64,000 bases of DNA from Paenibacillus sp. FSL A5-0031. Its GTDB lineage: Bacteria; Bacillota; Bacilli; Paenibacillales; Paenibacillaceae. The stretch spans positions 1 through 64,000 of the forward strand of contig NZ_MRTD01000010.1 of assembly GCF_001956295.1 (NCBI RefSeq), in the 5' to 3' direction. The notes beneath the pieces are model-generated. The model searched no databases, was not told the DNA's origin, and saw only the letters and a list, made by a program, of their open reading frames with translations. This document shows positions 46,424-54,178 of the stretch, one piece after another (the stretch's first letter is position 1; the number at the start of each line of letters is the position of its first letter). A program made the position numbers and the translations under genes.

Positions 46424-46530
46424 AGGTTTGCGTAGCAAACCTTTCTTCGTAAGCGTAAACTTAGGTTTGCATAGTAAACCTTTCTTCGTAAGCGTAAACT
46501 TAGGTTTGCATAGTAAACCTTTCTTCGTAA
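46424..46530. repeat. Tandem 39-bp repeat array, intergenic
   Basis: Two identical 39-bp units (46441-46479, 46480-46518), starting CTTTCTTCGTAAGCGTAAAC, are flanked by a partial unit at each end (46424-46440 with two changes; 46519-46530). The unit contains TTCGTAAG and CTTAGGTTTGC. A related copy occurs at 52640-52683. Confidence 0.9.
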
Positions 46531-46557
46531 AAGCCACCATTATCTGCGCTGATTATA

Positions 46558-46590
46558 GAGGGGCTTTCGCCTTGCGGCGAGAAGCCCCCG
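46558..46590 (-). terminator. Stable hairpin after the binding-protein gene
   Basis: GGGGCTT-CTCGCC pairs with GGCG-AAAGCCCC, loop GCAA. There is no T-run on the minus strand. Such hairpins after malE-type genes protect the upstream mRNA and raise binding protein levels. Confidence 0.65.
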
Positions 46591-46611
46591 AATCACTCAA
46601 GCAGCAGTCAA

Positions 46612-48003
46612 TTATTTTTTCCAGCCTGCTTGAATTTCTTTTAGTGCTGTATCCAAATCTACTGTTCCACTTACCCAGTCCGTCATACCTTTCCAGAATG
46701 TACCTGCGCCAACTGCGCCTGGCATAAGGTCAGAACCGTCAAAACGAATCGTTTCTGCTGTTTTCACGAATTCTGCCATTCTGCGTTCTTGATCGTTCGG
46801 GTACCATGATGGATCAGCATCATTCATAGGAGCCGTTACGCCGCCTGTTTGAATCCAAGCTTTAAGCGACTCGCCCGTTGTGAAGAATTCCATGACAGCG
46901 CGAACCTCTGGACGATCATTAAACATAGCATAAATATCTCCTGAGATTAGAGCTGGTTGACCATATTTCTCATCAATGGCTGGAAGTGGGAACCAATCGT
47001 AATCATCAGCTGTCAAGCCTTCTGGGAAGAAGCTTGTAATAAAGCCAGCTTGACGGTGAAGCCATGCTTTTGGCGGATTATCGAACAGCGGCTTAACTGC
47101 ATCACCAAACGATGTTGTAGCGATTGATTTTTTTCCACCGTATACATAGTCCTCGTTGAACCAGATTTCAGCCATTTTTTCTGCTGCATTTTTGACTACA
47201 GGGTCTGTGAATGGAAGCTCACCCGATACCCATTTGTCATAATTTTCAGGCGTAGTCGTGCGGAGCATAATATCCTCCATCCAGTCTGTAGCCGGCCAGC
47301 CAGTTGCTGTACCGCTCTCGATGCCGATGCTCCAAGCTGGATCGCCGTCTTTTGCGATTTGATCAGTCAGCGCCATAAGCTCTGTCCATGTTTTTGGAAC
47401 GGTATAACCTGCTTCTGCAAATGCCTTTTTGTTGTACCATACCAAGCTTTTTACGCTGCTGCGTGCCCAGATGCCAGACATTACGTCTCCGCCAGTACCT
47501 TTCATCGTAGCCATGTCAAGCCAGCTTTGGTTGTATTGTTTCTTCAAATACTCATCGCTAAGGAATGATTTTACATCAATTACCTTGCCAGAGTTCACAA
47601 AGCCCTTCAGCAAACCCGGCTGCGGGAAATCCGCAATATCAGGAGCATTTCCGCCGTTTACACGTACCGAAATCGTTGCTTCGAACTCTTTAGAGCCTTC
47701 ATACGCGATGTCAATTCCAGTCTTGTCTTCGAACGCTTTAATGCTTTCGTTAAATTTCACTTCATCCGCATCCGTAAACGGACCGAACATCGTAACCTTT
47801 TTACCTTTAAAATCGCCGTTCAATGCTTTAGCTAGCGCACTGTCGCCCGCCCCTGCTCCTGCGTTCGTTCCGCCCTCTGCTGGCTTCTCTGTCGGTTGGT
47901 TCGTTGTATTATTATTTTTTCCTCCGCAAGCCGTAATCGTCATCACAAGCGCTAGCGTTAGAATAAAGACAGTCGATGCTTTTTTTGTTTTTCTCGTGTA
48001 CAT
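46612..48003 (-). CDS. Alpha-glucoside ABC transporter substrate-binding lipoprotein
   Basis: The 463-residue lipoprotein has a basic start, a hydrophobic segment and lipobox ITACGG (Cys about 26), then a Thr/Glu/Gly/Ala-rich linker and a solute-binding fold (SBP_bac_1). KGKKVTMFGPFTDADEVKF opens the first lobe, and GGNAPDIADFPQPGL is the conserved family motif. Aromatic residues are common in the second half (PSWYPNDQERRMAEF), as in sugar binders. It delivers alpha-glucosides to the AglF/AglG-like permeases. The ATPase is not encoded here, so a shared MsmX-like ATPase is likely. The ATG at 48003 is chosen over 48012, which lies inside the SD. Confidence 0.92.
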   Translation of the reverse strand: MYTRKTKKASTVFILTLALVMTITACGGKNNNTTNQPTEKPAEGGTNAGAGAGDSALAKALNGDFKGKKVTMFGPFTDADEVKFNESIKAFEDKTGIDIAYEGSKEFEATISVRVNGGNAPDIADFPQPGLLKGFVNSGKVIDVKSFLSDEYLKKQYNQSWLDMATMKGTGGDVMSGIWARSSVKSLVWYNKKAFAEAGYTVPKTWTELMALTDQIAKDGDPAWSIGIESGTATGWPATDWMEDIMLRTTTPENYDKWVSGELPFTDPVVKNAAEKMAEIWFNEDYVYGGKKSIATTSFGDAVKPLFDNPPKAWLHRQAGFITSFFPEGLTADDYDWFPLPAIDEKYGQPALISGDIYAMFNDRPEVRAVMEFFTTGESLKAWIQTGGVTAPMNDADPSWYPNDQERRMAEFVKTAETIRFDGSDLMPGAVGAGTFWKGMTDWVSGTVDLDTALKEIQAGWKK

Positions 48004-48130
48004 AGACCTCATCCTTTCATGTTTAAGTAATCAGTAATTAAATTACACTTACTCGGCCCTTTTGAAACGTTAAATTAACGTCAGATAACAAGTTGTTGCC
48101 TCACCTCCTTTAAAGTGCCAATGTAGGTTG

Positions 48131-48159
48131 TTTTTATGCTCAACAGGTATCGAAAACAA
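48131..48159 (-). promoter_or_regulatory. Candidate promoter of the transport operon
   Basis: Minus strand TTGTTT, 17-nt spacer, TAAAAA. The cre site and operator lie upstream of it. Confidence 0.45.
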
Positions 48160-48171
48160 AATCTTTTAAAT

Positions 48172-48186
48172 AGATAACGCTTCCAT
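48172..48186 (-). promoter_or_regulatory. CcpA catabolite-responsive element (cre)
   Basis: Minus strand ATGGAAGCGTTATCT matches the consensus WTGNAANCGNWNNCW at every specified position. Confidence 0.8.
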
Positions 48187-48188
48187 TA

Positions 48189-48208
48189 CTCTGAAAAGCT
48201 TTTCAGAG
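48189..48208. promoter_or_regulatory. LacI-type operator upstream of the binding-protein gene
   Basis: CTCTGAAAAGCTTTTCAGAG is a perfect 20-bp palindrome with the core TGAAAAGCTTTTCA, shared with the operators at the regulator promoter. Confidence 0.8.
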
Positions 48209-48297
48209 AAGAGTTAAAGCGAACGACCAAAGCCAAAATTTAGAGGCAAAGCCGTTTCGCTATTAATATTCGCAATCTAAGTATTGTTATTTCACGA

Positions 48298-49308
48298 CTA
48301 TGATAAATAGGACTTGGTTGACTCCCGTACAATTAAATGATGTGGAAGCTTCTCTCTGAGTACTTCAACTTTCCCTGTTGTAATCAGCTCATGCAGCTTC
48401 TCAACGGATCGATACCCAATATCATAGGTTGGCTGGTCTATCGTTGTTAGTTTAGGTATAAACATCTGAGCCATACGGATATTGTCAAAACCTACGACGG
48501 ACATTTGCTCAGGAACTGATTTGCCGTTGTCGCGTAAATATGAAATCGCACCCATCGCGAATTCATCCGAAGCTGCAAACACGGCCGTTAAATCGGGACA
48601 ACGAGTGAACAGTCGTTCAGCTGCATCATAAGCATGCTCAAATCGATGTATAGCAAATTCAATGCAATTCTCGTTCTCTGAGAGGTTAAATTCCTGAAGC
48701 GCCTTCTTAAAGCCCGTATATCGCGGCTCACCGGAGATTGTGATTCCTAAAGGAAAACCAATCATACCTATGCGGCGATGTCCTGCTTCAATTAAATGTT
48801 TGACCGCATCATACGCACCCTGCTCATCATCAATATCAACGGACGGAATATCATACTCCGGAGCATTGGTAGAAGCCAAAACGAATGGCAGACGATAGCG
48901 CTGCATCTCCTCGTAATATTCCTCATGCAAAGAATCACTCGTAAATATGATGCCATCTACCTGCTTCTCAAAAAAGCTTTGCACATAAGAGATCGTCCGC
49001 TGCTTGTCGCGGTCTGTATTACAGATCATCAGACTATGATTCAACATAACAGCCGCATCCTGCATTCCGCGTATTAAGCCGGCATAATACGGATTTTCTA
49101 TATCCGGAATCATAACGCCAAGCGTGTCTGATTTTTTGTAAATCAACCCTCTGGCAAATCCATTGGGCTGGTATTGAAGCGCCTCAATAGCTTCCAGCAC
49201 CTTGGTACGTTTCTCTTCTACTACGGTTTCCGGCGCATTCATGACCCGGGATACGGTGCTTATGGACACGTTAGCGTATTTTGCTACATCGCGTATAGTC
49301 GATTTCAT
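48298..49308 (-). CDS. LacI family transcriptional regulator of the alpha-glucoside operon
   Basis: The 336-residue protein has an N-terminal HTH (TIRDVAKYANVSISTVSRVMN, 21 residues; key part DVAKYANVSISTVSRV), a hinge with YQPNGFARGL and a sugar-binding C-terminal domain (TLGVMIPDIENPYYAGLI start, VVGFDNI). It should repress transport and glucosidase genes until an alpha-glucoside binds. The longer frame begins at 49380, but AAAGG lies 9 nt before the ATG at 49308, directly ahead of the HTH. Its own promoter (49438-49466) is followed by three tandem operators, so it represses itself. Confidence 0.94.
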   Translation of the reverse strand: MKSTIRDVAKYANVSISTVSRVMNAPETVVEEKRTKVLEAIEALQYQPNGFARGLIYKKSDTLGVMIPDIENPYYAGLIRGMQDAAVMLNHSLMICNTDRDKQRTISYVQSFFEKQVDGIIFTSDSLHEEYYEEMQRYRLPFVLASTNAPEYDIPSVDIDDEQGAYDAVKHLIEAGHRRIGMIGFPLGITISGEPRYTGFKKALQEFNLSENENCIEFAIHRFEHAYDAAERLFTRCPDLTAVFAASDEFAMGAISYLRDNGKSVPEQMSVVGFDNIRMAQMFIPKLTTIDQPTYDIGYRSVEKLHELITTGKVEVLREKLPHHLIVRESTKSYLS

Positions 49309-49392
49309 AATGGCACGCCTTTCTTGATGAGTAAGAATGATGTAACATGCGCTAGTTTGAATTTTATTATAATGAGTCATGTTTTACATTTA

Positions 49393-49432
49393 TGAAAGTG
49401 CTTTCTGAAAAGCTTTTCTGAAAACCTTTTCA
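49393..49432. promoter_or_regulatory. Three abutting LacI-type operators, 13-bp period
   Basis: TGAAAGTGCTTTC (49393), TGAAAAGCTTTTC (49406) and TGAAAACCTTTTC (49419) follow each other without a gap, ending with A at 49432. Each is a palindrome. They cover about +1 to +39 of the regulator transcript. Confidence 0.8.
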
Positions 49433-49437
49433 AACGT

Positions 49438-49466
49438 AGTATAACTCCCTTTTACGCATAAATCAA
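49438..49466 (-). promoter_or_regulatory. Sigma-A promoter of the LacI-type regulator gene
   Basis: Minus strand TTGATT, 17-nt spacer, TATACT. The operators start right after it. Confidence 0.8.
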
Positions 49467-49623
49467 CCTAAAATTTTGCATGTTTGTCCACTTTATTTAT
49501 GCCAATTGTTGCACAACTTTAGATAAGACTGCTGCTTTCGACCTTAATACTGTGCAGCTTCATGCTGTTTATCGTAAGCAAGTGGCTAGAATTTTAAACT
49601 AAATTTCATAACCTTATATAGAC

Positions 49624-49671
49624 AAAAAAAAGCGTCAATCAGCGAGACTATCCTCACTGATTGGCGCTCTA
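49624..49671 (-). terminator. Terminator of ykpA
   Basis: AGCGCCAATCAG pairs with CTGATTGACGCT, with an inner GAG/CTC, followed by eight T on the minus strand. Confidence 0.9.
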
Positions 49672-49678
49672 TAGAAAA

Positions 49679-51298
49679 TTAAACAGCGTACATACGTTCA
49701 CGAAGCGCTTTAACCTCAGCACTTTCAAGGTACTCGTCATAAGTCATCATCCGGTCGATTACACCGTTCGGCGTAATTTCAACGATGCGGTTAGCGATCG
49801 TTTGTACGAACTGATGGTCATGCGAAGTGAACAAAATCGTACAATCCGTATCGGTCAGACCATTATTCAGAGCCGTAATGGATTCAAGATCCAAGTGATT
49901 CGTTGGCTCATCCAAAATAAATACGTTCGCGCCCTCAAGCATCATCTTGGAGAGCATGCAGCGAACTTTCTCGCCTCCAGACAACACGCTTGCTTTCTTC
50001 ATTGCATCATCGCCCGAGAAGAGCATACGGCCAAGGAATCCGCGAATAAAGGTTTCATCCGGATCTTTCGAATATTGACGAAGCCATTCCACAAGGTTCA
50101 AATCAACACCATCAAAATATGGTGAGTTGTCTTTCGGGAAATAAGCCTGCGATGTTGTTACACCCCATGAGTAGCTGCCAGCATCCGCTTCAACTTCACC
50201 AACAAGCAATTGGAAAAGCAAAGTTTTAGGCAAGCTGTTCGGTCCAACAAATGCAACTTTATCGCCTTTATTAAGAGCGATCGTCAGATTGTCGATCACT
50301 TTCTCGCCGTCGATCGTTTTGGTCAAGCCATCAACAAGCAGGAGCTGCTTGCCCGCTTCACGCTCACCTTTGAAGAGGATAAACGGATATTTACGGTTAG
50401 ATGGGCGAATATCGTCAAGCGAAATTTTCTCAAGAAGCTTCTGTCTCGAAGTTGCTTGTTTCGCTTTCGATTTGTTCGCACTAAAGCGTTGAATAAACGC
50501 CTGCAATTCCTTGATCTTGTCTTCCTTCTTCTTGTTCTCACCGCGCATCAACTGCAAAGCAAGTTGGCTGGATTCGTACCAGAAGTCATAGTTGCCGACA
50601 TACATTTGGATTTTGCCAAAGTCGATATCCGCAATATGTGTACATACCGTATTCAGGAAGTGCCTGTCATGGCTGACTACGACAACAGTTCCTTGGTAAT
50701 CGGCAAGGAAATCTTCCAACCAGCGAATGGACTCAATGTCCAAGTGGTTGGTAGGCTCATCGAGCAATAGAATGTTGGGTGTGCCAAACAATGCTTGAGC
50801 AAGCAATACGCGGACTTTCTCATTGCCGCTTAGCTCAGCCATTTTCTTATCATGCAGGTCAGGAGTAATACCAAGTCCATTTAGCATCTCTGCTGCTTCA
50901 GACTCAGCTTCCCAGCCGTTCATGTCTGCGAAGTCAGCTTCAAGCTCACCTGCTCGCATCCCGTCTTCATCAGTGAAGTCTGCTTTTGCATACAAAGCGT
51001 CCTTCTCCTTCATTACTTCATAAAGACGCTTGTGACCCATCATTACCGTCTCAAGTACAACGGACTCATCGTATTCATAATGGTTCTGCTTTAGAACGGC
51101 TAGCCGTTCACCCGGCGTTATATGCACTTCTCCGTGCGATTGCTCAACTTCACCGGATAATATTTTCAAAAAGGTCGATTTGCCCGCGCCGTTAGCGCCG
51201 ATCAAGCCATAACAGTTGCCTGGCGTGAACTTAATGCTAACATCTTCAAAAAGCGCCCGCTTCCCGTAACGGAGCGTTATGCCACTTGTACTAATCAT
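49679..51298 (-). CDS. ykpA: ABC-F family ATPase YkpA (YbiT-like)
   Basis: The 539-residue soluble protein has two ABC domains joined by a charged helical linker (about 225-320). Domain 1 has Walker A GANGAGKST and signature LSGNEKVRVLLAQ, Walker B ILLLDEPTNHLDIES. Domain 2 has LSGGEKVRCMLSKMML and VFILDEPTNHLDLES. The Walker A of domain 2 is GPNSLPKT, without the usual glycines, a change also present in B. subtilis YkpA. YkpA/YbiT proteins act on the ribosome rather than in membranes. GTG at 51319 opens the frame, but the ATG at 51298 with GGG 9 nt upstream matches the start of homologues. Confidence 0.93.
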   Translation of the reverse strand: MISTSGITLRYGKRALFEDVSIKFTPGNCYGLIGANGAGKSTFLKILSGEVEQSHGEVHITPGERLAVLKQNHYEYDESVVLETVMMGHKRLYEVMKEKDALYAKADFTDEDGMRAGELEADFADMNGWEAESEAAEMLNGLGITPDLHDKKMAELSGNEKVRVLLAQALFGTPNILLLDEPTNHLDIESIRWLEDFLADYQGTVVVVSHDRHFLNTVCTHIADIDFGKIQMYVGNYDFWYESSQLALQLMRGENKKKEDKIKELQAFIQRFSANKSKAKQATSRQKLLEKISLDDIRPSNRKYPFILFKGEREAGKQLLLVDGLTKTIDGEKVIDNLTIALNKGDKVAFVGPNSLPKTLLFQLLVGEVEADAGSYSWGVTTSQAYFPKDNSPYFDGVDLNLVEWLRQYSKDPDETFIRGFLGRMLFSGDDAMKKASVLSGGEKVRCMLSKMMLEGANVFILDEPTNHLDLESITALNNGLTDTDCTILFTSHDHQFVQTIANRIVEITPNGVIDRMMTYDEYLESAEVKALRERMYAV

Positions 51299-51449
51299 TC
51301 GTTTAATCCCGTCCTTCACTACAAAATCACTTTATCTTGATCTATTATACCACAGTATGCAAGGAAACCGAACCTTCTTTTGCCTTTGCCTTAGCATTTG
51401 GATAGACAATCCAGCAACGAGGATTACTTTTAATTCATAGATCTCACGA

Positions 51450-51504
51450 TAAAAAACCTTCCTCCATGCGACTTTGATACAGTTGTCGCATTAGGGAAGG
51501 TTTT
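51450..51504 (-). terminator. Terminator of the Gfo/Idh/MocA gene
   Basis: AAAAACCTTCC pairs with GGAAGGTTTTT, with nested ATGCGAC/GTCGCAT, and continues into T residues on the minus strand. Confidence 0.9.
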
Positions 51505-51546
51505 TAGTATTACGTTATGAAGCAGTGAAGTCTTTTTATTAAAAGA

Positions 51547-52614
51547 TTAATCCCACTTCAGCTTAACTTCATTGCCCGTGCGGGATGATTCATATATTGC
51601 GTCAAGAATACGGTTATTTGTATAACCTGAAAGTGCAGACGTAATCGGCTGCCTGCCTTCGCGAATGCAATCGACAAAATGGCGGCTCATTAGAATCCGA
51701 TCCTCTTCGCCCTCTAGCGGAGTGATGTCACTTTCAACGACTTCATTGTTCTCATGCGTAACATACTTGCCGTTATTGCCAATGATCGCTACGCCGCCCT
51801 CTGTTCCCATCAAATGAATAAATGGATCTTCCGGCAGGAAGGCTGAATGTGCAGCCCAGCTAACCTCAAGCGACAAGGTCGCTCCATTATCAAGTTTAAT
51901 AAGCGCCGAGGCAAGATCCTCAACGTCATAATACCCATCCCAATTTGGCGTGCCCCATGTCCCAGTACCGAGACGGTTAGGTCCAAATTCAGCATAGGTC
52001 GAGCCGTATACGGAAACAGGCTTCGGATTGCCCATGAGATAAAGCGAAAGATCAAGCATATGAACGCCGATGTCAATAAGCGGGCCGCCGCCTGCTTGGT
52101 CTTTGCGAGTGAACCACGAGCCCCAGCCGGGAATGCCTTTTTTGCGGAACCAGCCAGCTTTGGCATTATAGATATGGCCGACATCACCGTTATCAATTCG
52201 CTGCTTAAGTGCGCGGCTTAGTCCAGTCCAGCGCATTTGATGCGACATCATTAGTATTTTACCTGATTTCTCAGCTTCCTCTACGATTAAGCGCGCTGCT
52301 TCGGAATCAATGGCCATTGGTTTCTCCAGCAGAACATGCTTGCCTTGCTTCAGCGCTTCAATAGCAAGCTCGGCATGAAATTGGTTAGGCACACCAATAA
52401 CGACTGCATCGATCGATGAATCCTCAAGCAGTGATTGTGGACTAGGATGAACCGTTTCAATACCGTACTCAGCAGCACGCTGCTCAGCAAGCGGAAGGTA
52501 AGCGTCCGTTACAGCAACAACATCGATACCTTCGACTTTATTGAATGTCTGCATATGTATGCTACCGATTGCACCTGCACCGATAATGCCTAGACGAATG
52601 TTTGCATGAATCAT
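51547..52614 (-). CDS. Gfo/Idh/MocA family NAD(P)-dependent oxidoreductase
   Basis: The 355-residue protein has an N-terminal Rossmann domain (LGIIGAGAIGSIHMQTF), the family motif LLEKPMA with the Lys used in catalysis, and a C-terminal beta-sheet domain. GGPLIDIGVHMLDL supplies the second catalytic residues (Asp and His). The family oxidises or reduces sugars and cyclitols; the substrate is not evident, though W-rich motifs (GWFRKKGIPGWGSWF) are frequent in sugar-specific members. AAGGAGGAG lies 8 nt before the ATG. The upstream palindrome at 52710-52728 may be its operator. Monocistronic with a strong terminator. Confidence 0.92.
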   Translation of the reverse strand: MIHANIRLGIIGAGAIGSIHMQTFNKVEGIDVVAVTDAYLPLAEQRAAEYGIETVHPSPQSLLEDSSIDAVVIGVPNQFHAELAIEALKQGKHVLLEKPMAIDSEAARLIVEEAEKSGKILMMSHQMRWTGLSRALKQRIDNGDVGHIYNAKAGWFRKKGIPGWGSWFTRKDQAGGGPLIDIGVHMLDLSLYLMGNPKPVSVYGSTYAEFGPNRLGTGTWGTPNWDGYYDVEDLASALIKLDNGATLSLEVSWAAHSAFLPEDPFIHLMGTEGGVAIIGNNGKYVTHENNEVVESDITPLEGEEDRILMSRHFVDCIREGRQPITSALSGYTNNRILDAIYESSRTGNEVKLKWD

Positions 52615-52639
52615 TCCTTGCTCCTCCTTATAGGTACCT

Positions 52640-52683
52640 TGCTTCGTAAGATAAGCTTAGATTTGCGCATGCAAACCTAAGCT
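52640..52683. repeat. Solitary, diverged copy of the 39-bp repeat, with hairpin
   Basis: GCTTCGTAAG begins a stretch aligning with the repeat at 46441. Its second half folds as AGCTTAGATTTGC / GCAAACCTAAGCT (52654-52683) with one mismatch. It lies just upstream of the Gfo/Idh/MocA gene. Confidence 0.7.
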
Positions 52684-52709
52684 CCCTAAAATTATTCCAC
52701 TATGCATAC

Positions 52710-52728
52710 TTATACTTAGCAAGTATAA
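52710..52728. promoter_or_regulatory. 19-bp palindrome, possible operator
   Basis: TTATACTTAGCAAGTATAA has perfect 8-bp arms around AGC, about 100 bp before the oxidoreductase ATG. It may be the target of an unidentified regulator. Confidence 0.5.
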
Positions 52729-52783
52729 CGGTTTCGTTTACCGTCGTCATTGCTCGAATTTGGCAAACCTTTGTCCTCGTTTG

Positions 52784-53890
52784 TTATTTCCCGGACATAC
52801 GCCATGTCTCGCCATGCGGCAGAACTAGAATTCGCTCGTCAGAAATACATCGTTTTCTGCGCTCAGCCTCCAAGCGATCGAGCGCTTCACGAGGCGTATC
52901 ATCTGCAAGCTTAAACGCACCATAGTGCATAGGAATAAACCACTTGGCATCCAAGTCATCGAAGGCTTGGAGCGCTTGCTCCGGCGTAATATGCTGCGGC
53001 GCCATGAACCATTCCGGCTCATAAGCTCCAATCGGCAATAACGCTACATCAACCGGGAAGCGGCGGCCGATCTCCTTGAAGCCTTGAAAATAACCGCTGT
53101 CCCCTGCGAAATAAATAGTCGGAAAATCAGATAGGACTGGCCGCTCGACGGATGCTGCACCGCTAAAAAACGGGCAACTCCGAGCAGCTGCCGGCTCGGA
53201 CGCGCTTGCGATTTGCGCTCGCGACTCTGCAGCTGATTTCATTCCGTCACTAACCTCAAAAGTATCACGAACATGGCTTACAAGCTTCTCGCTGCGTGAT
53301 GCTGGACGCTCAATGACAAAGCCTCCCCAATGCGAGCTATTCGTATCCCATGGATTGCGGCGAGTCGAATGCTGCGAAGGAACGAATGTGAATTTTACGC
53401 CGTTATACATAACGGATTCCCACCAGTGCAGCTCCTTAATTCTAAGAAAGCCCTTCTTGCGAAGCTTGGCACCAAGTCCTGCAGGCACAAGCAATTGTCT
53501 AGCGCCAACCAGTCTGCGCAGCGAATTTATATTTAAATGATCATAATGAGAATGCGATATTAGCACGATATCAATAGGCGGAACGTCCTCTACCTTGATA
53601 CCTGGCGCTGAAAGTCTTTTTTGAAATGCCATTTGAGTCGACCACACAGGGTCTGTAATAATGTTTAATCCGCCGAACTGAATAAAAAAAGTGGAATGCC
53701 CTACCCAAGTAATAGAAGGCCATTTTCGGTTATTTTCCAAGTATGCGATGTCAGGTTCAACATTCGGAACGGTGAATGAATAATCTTTCATTCTCAGCTT
53801 GCGAATGCGTTCCTGACGCCATCTTTTGAACTGCTTCATTGAAGTGTGCTGCTCGATAGGATCTATATTAGCAAATCGTTTTAACTTCAA
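52784..53890 (-). CDS. MBL-fold metal hydrolase, NAPE-PLD/UlaG-like
   Basis: The 368-residue protein has a metallo-beta-lactamase fold with SITWVGHSTFFIQFGGLNI, LISHSHYDHLN (HxHxDH metal motif), HSTRRNPWDTN, the Asp ligand in YFAGDSGY and the last His in PMHYGAF. This is the NAPE-PLD-like branch that may cleave phosphodiesters or membrane lipids; the bacterial substrate is unknown. An unusual Ala/Ser-rich insertion (about 205-250) splits the domain between the strand with SSHWGGFVIE and the next conserved strand. The frame opens at 53911, but AAGGAGG at 53897-53903 lies 9 nt before the TTG at 53890, which is the likely start. Confidence 0.88.
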   Translation of the reverse strand: MKLKRFANIDPIEQHTSMKQFKRWRQERIRKLRMKDYSFTVPNVEPDIAYLENNRKWPSITWVGHSTFFIQFGGLNIITDPVWSTQMAFQKRLSAPGIKVEDVPPIDIVLISHSHYDHLNINSLRRLVGARQLLVPAGLGAKLRKKGFLRIKELHWWESVMYNGVKFTFVPSQHSTRRNPWDTNSSHWGGFVIERPASRSEKLVSHVRDTFEVSDGMKSAAESRAQIASASEPAAARSCPFFSGAASVERPVLSDFPTIYFAGDSGYFQGFKEIGRRFPVDVALLPIGAYEPEWFMAPQHITPEQALQAFDDLDAKWFIPMHYGAFKLADDTPREALDRLEAERRKRCISDERILVLPHGETWRMSGK

Positions 53891-54178
53891 CCGTCCATCC
53901 CTCCTTCGCATTCATTTGTTGTTTTATTAAGATACCAAGCCAGCGGTACTCAATGCAAATATGTTATTTATGCGAAAGCATCCACACACTCGTATGACAG
54001 TCTATCCAGAAATGTGAATTAGAGACAATCTCTCGTTTCATCGTTCGCATCCTAACATAAAATCAGTTACACTTGGTTATAAAGCATTTACACATAAGAT
54101 TACGCTTTCGACGCAGCATTTGTTACATAAATGAAGCAGATGAGCGTCTAAATATCAATTAGCCCAGGAGGTTTCCTT

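Larger units (their letters stand above)
48004..48297 (-). other. Control region of the alpha-glucoside operon
   Basis: About 294 bp. It contains a candidate promoter (48131-48159), a cre site (48172-48186) and a LacI-type operator (48189-48208). An SD-like AAAGGAGGTGAGG near 48105 has no obvious gene after it; a very short TTG-started frame follows. Confidence 0.55.
49309..49678 (-). other. Upstream region of the LacI-type gene
   Basis: About 370 bp with the tandem operators (49393-49432), the regulator promoter (49438-49466) and the ykpA terminator (49624-49671). The part between 49470 and 49620 shows nothing recognisable. Confidence 0.6.

Noticed and set aside
46424..46530. Possible CRISPR array
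   Set aside because: The 39-bp units abut directly with no spacers, and no cas genes are near.
46409..46540. N-terminal extension of the MalF-like permease with repeated KKGLLCKPKFTLT
   Set aside because: It is the tandem repeat read in frame; GGAGGAGG before the ATG at 46408 shows the real start.
47429..48037. Open frame of 202 codons on the plus strand over the sugar-binding protein gene
   Set aside because: Antisense shadow; the minus-strand gene has lipobox and family motifs.
49661..50770. Long plus-strand open frames over ykpA
   Set aside because: Antisense to a fully conserved ABC-F gene; no start signals.
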